Shown here: piece by piece, positions 52,569 to 61,300 of the stretch | Layout: the number at the start of each line of letters is the position of its first letter | Position numbering within the stretch: position 1 is the first letter of the stretch | NCBI RefSeq assembly: GCF_900167525.1 | Contig: NZ_FUZQ01000001.1 | Location: 620,001 to 684,000, forward strand | DNA: 64,000 nucleotides | Reading direction: 5' to 3' | DNA from: Krasilnikoviella flava | GTDB lineage: Bacteria > Actinomycetota > Actinomycetes > Actinomycetales > Cellulomonadaceae | Made by a program: the position numbers and the translations under genes | The notes under the pieces: generated by a model | Databases searched by the model: none | What the model was told of the DNA's origin: nothing | What the model saw: the letters and a program-made list of their open reading frames with translations, nothing else

Positions 52569-54464
52569 TCAGACGAGCACGTGCTGGTCGGCACGCCCGT
52601 AGAACTGCACCCGGCCGGTCGCCAGGGCCTCGACGTCGGAGAGCTGCCACGTGTGCGGCCCCCCGGTGCCCCCGCGCACCTGCACGAACCCGAAGCGGTC
52701 GGCCGAGTAGACCCCGGCCCCGGCGTCGACGACGCCGCGCAGGAACGCGGAGTCCTCCCCGGTCGTCGTCTCGCCGAACCGCACTCGCGCCGCGGTCTCC
52801 CGTCGCGCCACGATCGTCGGTCCCATGACGAAGTCGGTGAACCGATGCTCCCGCTCCGCGAAGCGCAGCACGGTGGCGTCGTGGGCCTCGAGGTACATGT
52901 AGTGCGCCTGCTTGCCCACGACCTCGGCGCCGCTGTACGCCAACGCGTCCAGCTGGTCGGAGAGGTAGTGCGGGCCGTACAGGTCGTCGTCGTCGAGCTT
53001 GGCGACGACGTCCCCGTCGGCGGCGTCGAGGAGCCGGTTGAGGCAGCCGCCGAGCGGCACGTCGGTGCCCGCGTGGAGCAGCAGCAGTTCGTCGACGCCG
53101 GCCTCCTCGGCCCGCACGCGCAGGTCGGCCTCGTCGACCTCGAACCCGTGCGTGAGCAGCGCGAGCTGCACCCGCACCCCGTCCTGCGCGCCGACCGTGC
53201 GCAGGACGTCGTCGAGCCGGTGCGGGCGGTTGGTCGACACGAGGGCCGTGACGCTCGGCCGCGGCACGGTCGCCGACGGCGCGAGGCCGACGTCGTGCAG
53301 CACGCGCTGCACGCGGGCGCCGTACGTGTGCTCGCGCCAGATGCGCCGCTGCCCGCGGTGGACGGCGCGGTCGCGCAGCTCGGGCGAGCGCACGAGCGCA
53401 CGCACCGTGTCGGCGGCCTCGGCGCGCGTCGTCACGGCGAAGACCTCGTCCGCGGGAAAGAACTCCCCCGTCGCGGCGCTGGGCGCCGTCACGACGGGCG
53501 TGCCGCAGGCGGTGATCTCGAAGATCCGTCGCGCGCACATGCTCGGCGAGTCCACCACCGAGTTCACGTTGAGGAACGCCTTGTAGTCGCGGTACGCGGT
53601 CAGCATCCGGGGGTAGTCGAGCGACCCGACGACGCGCGACGCGAACGGCTCCGGGAACTCGTACCGGTCCCCCTGCCCGCGGAACCGCGAGAAGATCTCC
53701 AGCCCGGTCGTCATGCGCGGCGACACGTCCAGCGCGCCGCCCAGCAGCATCTCGGCCTGCTCCCGGCGCTCCGGGTACTTGTGCGCGAACCACGTGCCGG
53801 CGAACGCGACGTCGCGCCCCGGGCCGTCGCCGTGCGTCCGCACCGGGTTGTGGATCGCCGGCTGCGCGCCGAACTCGAGCACGCCCACGCGGTCGTGGCC
53901 CAGCCGCGCGCGGTAGGCGTCGAGGCGGCCGACGTCGGTCGTGTAGACCCGGTCGAACAGGGCCGCCGTGTCGACGAAGTCCTCGAAGTGGACCGGGTCC
54001 TCCTTGTTCCAGAAGACCGTGGGGATGCCCCGCTCACGGCACGCGGCGACGAGGGCGCGCACGTCGTCCCCGGGTGCCGACGGGCCCGTGAGCTGGTACT
54101 GCCAGGCTCCGCCGTTGGCGCGCCAGGCGGACTCGACGAACAACAGGTCGAGGTCGGCGACCTCCGACCGCCACGACTCGGGGGTCAGGCGGACCTGCTC
54201 CCACTCGTACCCCAGAGCGAGGAACGAGAAGTCGTCGAGGACGACGCCCGCGCGCACGGTCCGGGACGCGGCCCGCACCGGGAGCGGCCAGGGATCGTAG
54301 GTCAGCCGGTCCGGCTCGACGTGCGCGCGGAGGCCTGCGTACGGGCCGTCCGTGCGGCGTCGGCGCGCGAAGGTCCGTAGCTGGGGGACGCCGCCTCGAC
54401 GCAGGTGCCACACGGCCTTCCGGACGGTCGCGACGTGCGACCGCCAAGTGGAGAGGGCCGGCAT
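52569..54464 (-). CDS. Two-domain glycosyltransferase (CgeB/GT-B-like N-terminus, GT2-like C-terminus)
   Basis: A 631-residue protein. Residues 60-390 resemble CgeB-type GT-B proteins: LDLLFVESAW, TVFWNKEDPVHFEDF, VYTTDVGRL, FAGTWFAHKYPER and SMCARRIFEITACGTPVVT. Residues about 400-620 look like a GT-A domain: VTALVSTNRPHRLDDVLRTV, then AKLDDDDLYGPHYLSDQL, with the DDD nucleotide/metal site. GTGEDSAFLRG-like TTGEDSAFLRGVVDAG follows. The combination could build a disaccharide repeat. ATG 54464 is preceded by GAAGAGA at a rather long distance. It is the first gene of the minus-strand operon ending at 46470. Confidence 0.85.
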   Translation of the reverse strand: MPALSTWRSHVATVRKAVWHLRRGGVPQLRTFARRRRTDGPYAGLRAHVEPDRLTYDPWPLPVRAASRTVRAGVVLDDFSFLALGYEWEQVRLTPESWRSEVADLDLLFVESAWRANGGAWQYQLTGPSAPGDDVRALVAACRERGIPTVFWNKEDPVHFEDFVDTAALFDRVYTTDVGRLDAYRARLGHDRVGVLEFGAQPAIHNPVRTHGDGPGRDVAFAGTWFAHKYPERREQAEMLLGGALDVSPRMTTGLEIFSRFRGQGDRYEFPEPFASRVVGSLDYPRMLTAYRDYKAFLNVNSVVDSPSMCARRIFEITACGTPVVTAPSAATGEFFPADEVFAVTTRAEAADTVRALVRSPELRDRAVHRGQRRIWREHTYGARVQRVLHDVGLAPSATVPRPSVTALVSTNRPHRLDDVLRTVGAQDGVRVQLALLTHGFEVDEADLRVRAEEAGVDELLLLHAGTDVPLGGCLNRLLDAADGDVVAKLDDDDLYGPHYLSDQLDALAYSGAEVVGKQAHYMYLEAHDATVLRFAEREHRFTDFVMGPTIVARRETAARVRFGETTTGEDSAFLRGVVDAGAGVYSADRFGFVQVRGGTGGPHTWQLSDVEALATGRVQFYGRADQHVLV

Positions 54465-54560
54465 GGACAAGTCTCTTCTCGTTCTGGCGGCAGGGATCGG
54501 GCCGCCTCGACCGTCCGGGCCCGGCGTCGGGCCCGGCGTCGGGCGAGGGAGGCGCGCGCC

Positions 54561-54566
54561 ATGGTA
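54561..54566 (-). promoter_or_regulatory. Candidate -10 of the 54464-46470 operon
   Basis: TACCAT on the minus strand, about 100 bases before the first gene. The leader region near 54517-54543 contains a 12-base tandem repeat (GGGCCCGGCGTC). The rest of 54567-54680 shows nothing I can assign. Confidence 0.35.
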
Positions 54567-54680
54567 GCCGCGGGACACCCTGAAAAGACACCGGACGTCC
54601 ACCCTCCGGCCATCTCTGCTCCGGAACGGTGCGCCGTCAGGACCGGCATCTCAGATCTCGTCGCGGCCGGGCGGACGCAA

Positions 54681-54719
54681 CGCGGCCCCGGCCGGTCGCG
54701 AGGACCTGCCGGGGCCGCG
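54681..54719 (-). terminator. Hairpin terminator of the purine permease gene
   Basis: CGCGGCCCCGGC (54681-54692) pairs perfectly with 54708-54719, 19 bases past the permease stop at 54738. Confidence 0.8.
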
Positions 54720-54737
54720 AGACGGCGTGCGAGGGGC

Positions 54738-56207
54738 TCAGGCGCCGAGGCCGAGAGCGCTCTGGATCGGCTCGAGCGTGAAGTACACGACGAACATCAG
54801 GGCGGCGACCCACATGAGCGCGTGGATCTGACGCACCTTGCCGAGCGCGAGCTTGATGATGACGAACGCGATGAAGCCGGCGCCGATGCCGTCGGCGATG
54901 GAGTACGTGAACGGCATGATGATGATCGTGAGGAACGCGGGGATCGCGATCTCCACGTTGCGCCACGAGATCCCGGCGACCTGCGCCATCATCAGGTAGC
55001 CCACGAAGACGAGGGCCGGCGCGGCGGCCTCGTAGGGCACCAGGGCGACGACGGGCGACAGGAACGTCGCCGCCAGGAACGCGATACCGGTGACGACGGC
55101 GGCGAGGCCGGTGCGGGCGCCCGCGCCGACGCCCGTCGTCGACTCCACGTACGCGGTGTTGGACGACGTGCTGCCGACGCCACCGGCGATCGCGGCGACC
55201 GAGTCGGCCACGAGGATGGCGCGGGTGCGCGGCGGGTTGCCCTCCTTGTCGAGCAGCTTTCCCTCGGCGCCGACGGCGACCATCGTGCCCATCGTGTCGA
55301 AGAAGTCCGCGATGAGCAGCGAGAAGACGATGAGGACCACGGACACGGCCGCGATGTTCTGGAACGAACCGAGCAGGGAGAACTGACCGATCAGGCCGAG
55401 GTCCGGCGTCGTGACCACGCCGCTGAACGTGGGGGCGTTGAGGTTGAAGCCGTCGGGGTTCTCCGCCGACTTCGCACCGATGTGCAGGGAGTTCTCCAGC
55501 ACGACGGCGAGCGCCGTCGCCGTGATGATCGCGATGAGCATCGCGCCACGCACCTTGCGGACGAACAGGACGATGGTGAGCACCAGGCCGACGACGAACA
55601 CGAGGATCGGCCAGGTGCCCAGGTTGCCGAGCGCCACGATGGTGCCTTCACCCGGCACGACGAAGCCGGCGTTGACGAGGCCGACGAGCGCGATGAACAT
55701 GCCGATGCCGACGCTGATCGCCGTCTTGAGCTCGACGGGGACGGCCTTGAACACGGCCTCCCGGAACCCGGTGAGCACGAGGATCAGGATGATGACACCC
55801 TCGATCACCACGAGGCCCATGGCGTCGGCCCAGGTGACGTTCTCGATGCTGGCGATCGAGTAGGCGACGACGGCGTTCAGCCCGAGGCCGGCGGCCAGGC
55901 CCAGCGGGTAGTTCGCGAAGAGGCCCATGATGAGCGTCGCGACGCCGGCGACCAGCGCGGTCGCGGCCGCGACCATGCCGAGCGACTCGGGCGTGGCCTC
56001 GGCCCCGCCGCCGAGCACCTGACCGGTGCCGTCGGGCACCGTGCCGATGATCAGCGGGTTGAGCACGATGATGTAGCTCATCGCGAAGAAGGTCACCAGA
56101 CCGCCGCGGATCTCCGCGCCGATGGTGGAGCCTCGTTCGGTGATCTTGAAGAAGCGGTCGATCGCGCTCAGGTCGCCCTGCGGCGGCGCGGTGGTCTGGT
56201 TCGCCAT
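54738..56207 (-). CDS. NCS2/AzgA-type purine permease
   Basis: A 489-residue transporter with the AzgA/PbuG pattern: FFAMSYIIVLNPLIIG, NYPLGLAAGLGLNAVVAYSI, ELKTAISVGIGMFIALVGLVNAGFVV, LIADFFDTMGTMVAVG and TSSNTAYVESTTGVGAGARTGL, the last holding substrate-binding residues. It should import adenine, guanine or hypoxanthine with protons. ATG 56207 starts at the conserved N-terminus; the frame extends 13 codons more. No strong ribosome site is visible. It interrupts the surface polymer locus and has its own terminator, so it is probably not part of it. Confidence 0.94.
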   Translation of the reverse strand: MANQTTAPPQGDLSAIDRFFKITERGSTIGAEIRGGLVTFFAMSYIIVLNPLIIGTVPDGTGQVLGGGAEATPESLGMVAAATALVAGVATLIMGLFANYPLGLAAGLGLNAVVAYSIASIENVTWADAMGLVVIEGVIILILVLTGFREAVFKAVPVELKTAISVGIGMFIALVGLVNAGFVVPGEGTIVALGNLGTWPILVFVVGLVLTIVLFVRKVRGAMLIAIITATALAVVLENSLHIGAKSAENPDGFNLNAPTFSGVVTTPDLGLIGQFSLLGSFQNIAAVSVVLIVFSLLIADFFDTMGTMVAVGAEGKLLDKEGNPPRTRAILVADSVAAIAGGVGSTSSNTAYVESTTGVGAGARTGLAAVVTGIAFLAATFLSPVVALVPYEAAAPALVFVGYLMMAQVAGISWRNVEIAIPAFLTIIIMPFTYSIADGIGAGFIAFVIIKLALGKVRQIHALMWVAALMFVVYFTLEPIQSALGLGA

Positions 56208-56304
56208 GGGCAGAATCGTGCCAGATCCTGTGAAGGACTCTTGCACGGAAACCGTGTGGTGACGCGGAATTCACACCGTGGACGCGCGCCGAGGCGACGT
56301 CCTG

Positions 56305-57813
56305 TCAGTACGCCCCGCGCCCGGTGACCACGGCTTTCGCCGTGCGGGCGAGGATGAGCAGGTCGCCGAAGACGGTCCAGTTCTCGGCGTAGAACACGTC
56401 GAGCCGGACGCCCTCCTCCCAGGACAGGTCGGACCGGCCGCCCACCTGCCACAGCCCGGTGAGGCCGGGCTTGACGCGTAGGCGCCGCCGTACACGCGCC
56501 TCGTACCTGGACACCTCGGCGGGCAGCGGCGGACGCGGCCCGACCAGCGACATCTGGCCGGCGAGCACGTTGAACAGCTGCGGCAGCTCGTCGAGGGACA
56601 GACGGCGCAGCACGCGCCCGACGGCGGTGACGCGCGGGTCGTCGTGCAGCTTGAACAGGACGCCGTCGCCGTCGCTGGGCCCGGCGAGGACGATCCGCTC
56701 GCGGTCCGCGCCCCGGCGCATGCTGCGGAACTTGAGCATCTCGAAGGTGCGGCCGTCGCGCCCCACCCGGTCCTGTCGGAACAGCACCGGCCCGCGGCTC
56801 GTGATCTTCACGGCGACGGCGACGACGGCCATCACGGGCAGCAGGAGCAGGGTGATGAGCGCGGCCCCCGTCCAGTCGACGACCGACTTCAGCACGTATC
56901 GCGGGCCGGTGAAGCGCGGGGCGTCGACGTGCAGCAGCGACACCGACTGCTCGGGGGTGAAAGTGATGCGCGGCCCGGCGACGTCGGCGAGCTCGGCGGT
57001 GAGCATGAGGTCCACGCCCACGGGCTCGAGCTCCCACCCGAGCCGCCGGACGACGTCGGCGGTGATGGCGTCCGAGCCGCTGACCGCCACGCAGTCGGCG
57101 CCCACCTGGGCCGCCATCGTGCCCGCGGTGCGCAGGTCGCCGAGCACGGGCACTCCGAGGATGTCCTCGCCGGGCCGCACGGCGTCCGACGTCGGCACGC
57201 ACACCCCGACGACGCGGTAACCGGAGGTGCGGTCGTTGAGCTCGTGGACGAGTCGCTCGACCTGGTCGCGCAGCCCGATCGCGAGGACGAAGGTGACGCA
57301 CGCGCCCTCCTTCCGGCGCCGGTGCAGCCATCCGCGGCACAGCCACCGGCCGAGCAGGAGCGCGACGACGCCGGTGGGCACCGCGACGAGCAGGAACGTG
57401 GAGATGCCGGGCCGCGCGAGGAGGAGGGCGAGCAGCGCGACAGGCGCCACGAGCCGCCAGGACGCGTCGAACACCCGCTGGTACTCGGCCGGCCCGGACG
57501 CGAAGACGCGCACGTCGTAGGCGCGACCGGCCCACAGGCTGCCGAGCCACGCGGTCACCAGCACCGCGGCGGACAGGAGCTGGTCGCCCAGGACCCACGG
57601 CGTGACGTGGTCCTGCACGACGACGCCACGCACCACGGCCGCGACGACGGCCGCGACGACCAGGACGACGACGTCGGTGCGCACCAGGCGACGCTTGTAG
57701 TCGGCCTGCCAGGAGCCCGCCCGGAACGAGTCCCGCACCTCCTTGAGGCGCGCGGCGCGGACGGCGGCGTTGCGCGAGCGAAGGGGCTGACGTGTGTCCG
57801 GGACGGTGATCAC
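56305..57813 (-). CDS. Initiating sugar transferase (polyprenyl-phosphate glycosyl-1-phosphate transferase, WbaP-type)
   Basis: A 502-residue membrane enzyme that moves a sugar-1-phosphate to undecaprenyl phosphate, the first step of polymer synthesis. Four N-terminal helices (about 45-165) are followed by a CoA-binding-like Rossmann domain (about 175-290), another helix (about 315-340) and the catalytic domain. That domain has VLFRQDRVGRDGRTFEMLKFRSM, DELPQLFNVLAGQMSLVGPRPPLP and KPGLTGLWQVGGRS. The start is GTG 57813 with AAGGAGG six bases upstream. An array of four TTTCACCC boxes lies upstream (57910-57965). Confidence 0.95.
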   Translation of the reverse strand: MITVPDTRQPLRSRNAAVRAARLKEVRDSFRAGSWQADYKRRLVRTDVVVLVVAAVVAAVVRGVVVQDHVTPWVLGDQLLSAAVLVTAWLGSLWAGRAYDVRVFASGPAEYQRVFDASWRLVAPVALLALLLARPGISTFLLVAVPTGVVALLLGRWLCRGWLHRRRKEGACVTFVLAIGLRDQVERLVHELNDRTSGYRVVGVCVPTSDAVRPGEDILGVPVLGDLRTAGTMAAQVGADCVAVSGSDAITADVVRRLGWELEPVGVDLMLTAELADVAGPRITFTPEQSVSLLHVDAPRFTGPRYVLKSVVDWTGAALITLLLLPVMAVVAVAVKITSRGPVLFRQDRVGRDGRTFEMLKFRSMRRGADRERIVLAGPSDGDGVLFKLHDDPRVTAVGRVLRRLSLDELPQLFNVLAGQMSLVGPRPPLPAEVSRYEARVRRRLRVKPGLTGLWQVGGRSDLSWEEGVRLDVFYAENWTVFGDLLILARTAKAVVTGRGAY

Positions 57814-57866
57814 GGCTGCCTCCTTCCGCAGTGCGGGCGCCGCGCCCGTGCGCGGCAGCCGTCACC

Positions 57867-57872
57867 AAGGTA
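57867..57872 (-). promoter_or_regulatory. Candidate -10 for the sugar transferase gene
   Basis: TACCTT on the minus strand about 55 bases before the GTG, just downstream of the repeat array at 57910-57965. Confidence 0.4.
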
Positions 57873-57909
57873 GGAGCGTCCGGGGCCCTTCGGAGGGCTT
57901 TCGGGGGCC

Positions 57910-57965
57910 TTTCACCCCGGCTTTCACCCGAGCCGACTTTCACCCTCTGACCTGGGGTTTCACCC
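57910..57965. repeat. Array of four TTTCACCC boxes upstream of the sugar transferase
   Basis: Exact TTTCACCC copies start at 57910, 57922, 57938 and 57958; on the sense strand of the gene they read GGGTGAAA. A degenerate TTTCAGCC follows at 57969. The spacing grows 12, 16, 20. They lie about 45-100 bases upstream of the predicted transcription start, where activator or repressor sites would be. The rest of 57814-58059 holds only the promoters of the two divergent genes. Confidence 0.7.
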
Positions 57966-58047
57966 GATTTTCAGCCGCACCCGGGCGTCATGGACGGAGT
58001 GCCCCGGGTGACTGCCGCCGGGGGCCAGCGATCCCGGTGCCGGGCCC

Positions 58048-58053
58048 TAGACT
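58048..58053 (+). promoter_or_regulatory. Candidate -10 for a leaderless DUF2530 mRNA
   Basis: TAGACT lies six bases before GTG 58060, so transcription probably starts at the codon itself. Confidence 0.55.
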
Positions 58054-58059
58054 GGGGCG

Positions 58060-58317
58060 GTGCCCTCGATCGTCCGCATGCTCACCCACCCCGAGGAACG
58101 CCGGCCCGGTCCGCCGCCGCTGCGCGTGGACCTGCGGCGCGTGGTGCTCGGCGGCATCGGCCTGTGGGTCGTCGCCCTCGTCGCGACGCTGGTCGTGTAC
58201 CTGACGGGCCGCGGGACGGAGGAGGCCGTCGTCACCTGCGTGGCCGGCATCCTCCTCGGCGGTGCCGGCCTGCTGTGGGAGCGCAAGCACCGCAGCGAGT
58301 ACCGCGGCGAGGACTGA
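58060..58317 (+). CDS. DUF2530 two-helix membrane protein
   Basis: An 85-residue protein: a Pro/Arg-rich N-terminus, two hydrophobic helices (about 29-48 and 56-70), and a charged end (WERKHRSEYRGED). The pattern RRVVLGGIGLWVVALVATLV then CVAGILLGGAGLLWERKH is that of DUF2530, a small family of actinobacteria. Function unknown. The start is GTG 58060, probably leaderless. The next gene on the opposite strand ends 54 bases downstream. Confidence 0.82.
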   Translation: MPSIVRMLTHPEERRPGPPPLRVDLRRVVLGGIGLWVVALVATLVVYLTGRGTEEAVVTCVAGILLGGAGLLWERKHRSEYRGED

Positions 58318-58371
58318 GCCCTCGGACAGCTGTCCGGTTCCGCCGACCACGGAACCGGCAGCTCCTGAGCA

Positions 58372-61300
58372 TCATCCCCAGGCGGTCGTGACCCACAGCT
58401 CGGCGGCCCGCTCCGGCGCCGCGAGCACCGTGGCCAGCAGCGCCGCACGGTCGGGCCTGCCGAGCACGTCTGCGAGGGCGGCGGCGAGCCCCGCACGGTC
58501 CGTGGCGTGCGCGCGACCGTCGGCGTCCACCCACCACGGCACCGGGCTGCCCGCCACGGACAGCCGGCCGTGCTCGAACCACACCGCCGGCAGCCGCGCG
58601 TCGAGGGCCGCGACGCGCTCGTCGAGCGGCCGCTCCCGGCCCGGCCCGTCCGGGGCGGGCAGCCCGTCCTCCCCCACGACCGGCAGGTCGAGCAGGTCTG
58701 CCACGGCACCGACCTCCGCCTCCGGCACGGGCAGCACCGCGCCGAGCACGGCCCAGCGCGCCGTGCCGGCCACCTCGACGTCGTCGGCCCGGCGCACGAC
58801 GACGTCGCTCGCGTCGAGCGCCGGCAGCCGGTCGGGCAGGGGGTCGAGCGCGGCCGCGCGCGCGGCGGGCGCGAGCCGTACCGCCAGGCCGGCGATGCCT
58901 CGCCACACGCCGAGCGCGACGGGCAGCGGCACGGAGGTGCCGACGCCGGGCAGCCGGTCGAGCGCGGCCGGCCAGTCCTGCGGGTCCAGGCGGTCGAGCC
59001 CGTCGACCACGCCCAGCGCGCGGCGCGCCTCGGGGTCGAGGGCGGCGACGGCGGGCGGCGCCGGCGGCAGCAGCGGGACGCCGTCGTGCGCGGCGAACGG
59101 AGCGCCGAGCCGGTCGCGCAGCCACCAGGCCGTGTACGACGGCGCGCCGGCCACGGGGGTGACGAGCGCGCGCCGCGCGTCCGGGTCCGCGACGAGGGCG
59201 GCGAGCACCCCGGCCCACGGGTCCTCGCGCACCGCGTCGTCGTGAACCGTGTCGTCGCGCTCACCGTCGGGGCCGACGTCGGGGCCCGCGTCGGGCGCGT
59301 CGTCGTCCACCGCGTCCAGGTCCGCGACCGCCTCCACGTCCGCGACGTCGACGCCGGGGCCGACCCGGTCGGCGAGGAACCGCAGGTAGTCGTCCCAGCC
59401 GGGCAGCCAGCCGGCGGGGTCGTCGGTCCCGTGCTCCCCCTCGGGGTCCGCGGGGTCGGGGGTGAGCACGTCGGTCACGCGGTACGTGTCCACGTCGGCC
59501 CGCACACCCAGGGCGACCAGCAGCGGCGCCGGGTAGTAGGCGACGGCGGCACGCGTCACCGGCGCGAGCCCGGGCATCGCCCCGGCCGCCCACGACCCGG
59601 GCAGCACGGCCTCCCGCGCGGGACGCCACCCGTCCTCGGTCGGCACGGGCAGCTCGCCGAGCCAGAACGGGAAGTCCTGCCCGCCGCCCGCGTGGGCGAG
59701 CCGCGCCAGCGCGAGCACGTTCTGCACCACCTCGCGCGGCCCCTCGTCCACCGGGCCCACCAGGGTGGGCGACCCGAGCACGCCGGTCTCCGGCACGTCG
59801 GGCGCGCCGTCGAGCAGCGCCTCCGACGCCGCCAGCGCGAGCGCGCGCACCCCCGCGTCGTCGAGCAGCGCGCGCGGGCTGGTGGACGACGCGCCCGCCC
59901 GCACCAGCAACGGGTGCGCGGCGTCCGGGTGCACGACGCGCACGCCGAGCGTCCGGGCGACGGCCGCCAGCGCGGGGTCGTCGTCGTCCTCGGGCAGCAC
60001 GACGGTCCCCCTCACCCCGGACGCCGTGCGCCCGTCCGCGAGCGGCACGCGCGCGCCGGCGAGGGCCTCCAGCACGCCCGGGTCGGCGGCGTGGGGCTCG
60101 AGCGCGTCGCAGAGCGCGTACCAGCGCGTGGCGGGGAGGCCGCCGGGCAGGTCGGCGACGACGTCGGACAGGGTCGTCGGCGTCGCGCCCAGCCGCCGCG
60201 CGACGCCCTGCTGAGCGGTGGTGAGGGCCACCAGCCCGGGCACGACGCCCGCCAGCACCCCCACGAGGCGCGGATCGTCGCCGGCGGCCCCGACGAGCAC
60301 CGTCGCGTCGGCCGGCGCGACGGCGGCCGTCACGGGCTCGTCGTCGGGCTCCCCCGCCGCGCGCGGGGCGGGGAGCAGCGGCGCCGACCGCAGGGCGTCC
60401 AGGGCGGCGTCACGGACGGCCGCGTCGAGGTCGCCGGTGGGCATCCCGCCGGGCACGAGGGCGAGGACGTCGGCGCCGCGCGCGGGCGCCACCGCGGTGA
60501 GGAGGTCGGCGTAGGCACGGCCGGCCTCGACCGCGAGGCGGTCGGTGAGCGGCCCGGGCAGCACGCGACGGCGCCCCGGGTCCACCGGGAACGACGCCAC
60601 CAGCAGGGCCGGGAACGACAGCGGCACGTCTGTCGGCGTGGGCGCACGGAGCACTCCGGCCTCGCCCACCTCGGCGGCCTCGTCGCGCCGGACCGCCCAG
60701 GCGACGGACCAGCGTGCACGACGCTGCTCGAGCGGGAGGTCCGCCGTCTCGTCCTCGGTCACCGCTCCGGAACGCCGCAGCACCGCCCACCGGTCGCCGA
60801 CGTCGGCGAGCGCCCGCGTCCCGAGGTCCTCGACGGTGACCGAGGCCAGGGCCGGCAGCGCGAGCAGCAGCGCGTCGTCGACGGCGGCGAGCTGCGCCCG
60901 CACGGACGCCACCGCGTCGGCGTCGCGCAGCACCAGCTCCACGACCGTCTCGAAGCCGTCCGCGTCCAGGCCGGCAGCGTCGGTCCCGGCGTCCGACCCG
61001 TCCGGCCCCTCGCCCAGCGCGGGTGCCGCGAACGGCAGGCGCAGCACCGGCAGGTCGTCGCCCCGGCCGGCGACGGCGTCGCGCAGCGCGGAGCCGTCCG
61101 GGGCGACGTCGTCGAGCAGGTCGCGCGTCGCCGCGAGCGAGAACCGCACCCCGCCGGTGCTCGAGCGCACCGTGACCTCGTCCGCCACCGACCGCACCGC
61201 GGCGAAGCCGACGCCGAAGCGGCCGACCTCCCCGGGCGCCGGGGTCTCGACAGGCCCGACCGGCGAGATCGGCTCGACCGGCGAGATGGGCTCGACCGGC

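Noticed and set aside
57910-57965. TTTCACCC array as a replication origin iteron set
   Set aside because: There is no replication gene, no AT-rich unwinding region and no DnaA-box cluster; the position fits an operator array better.
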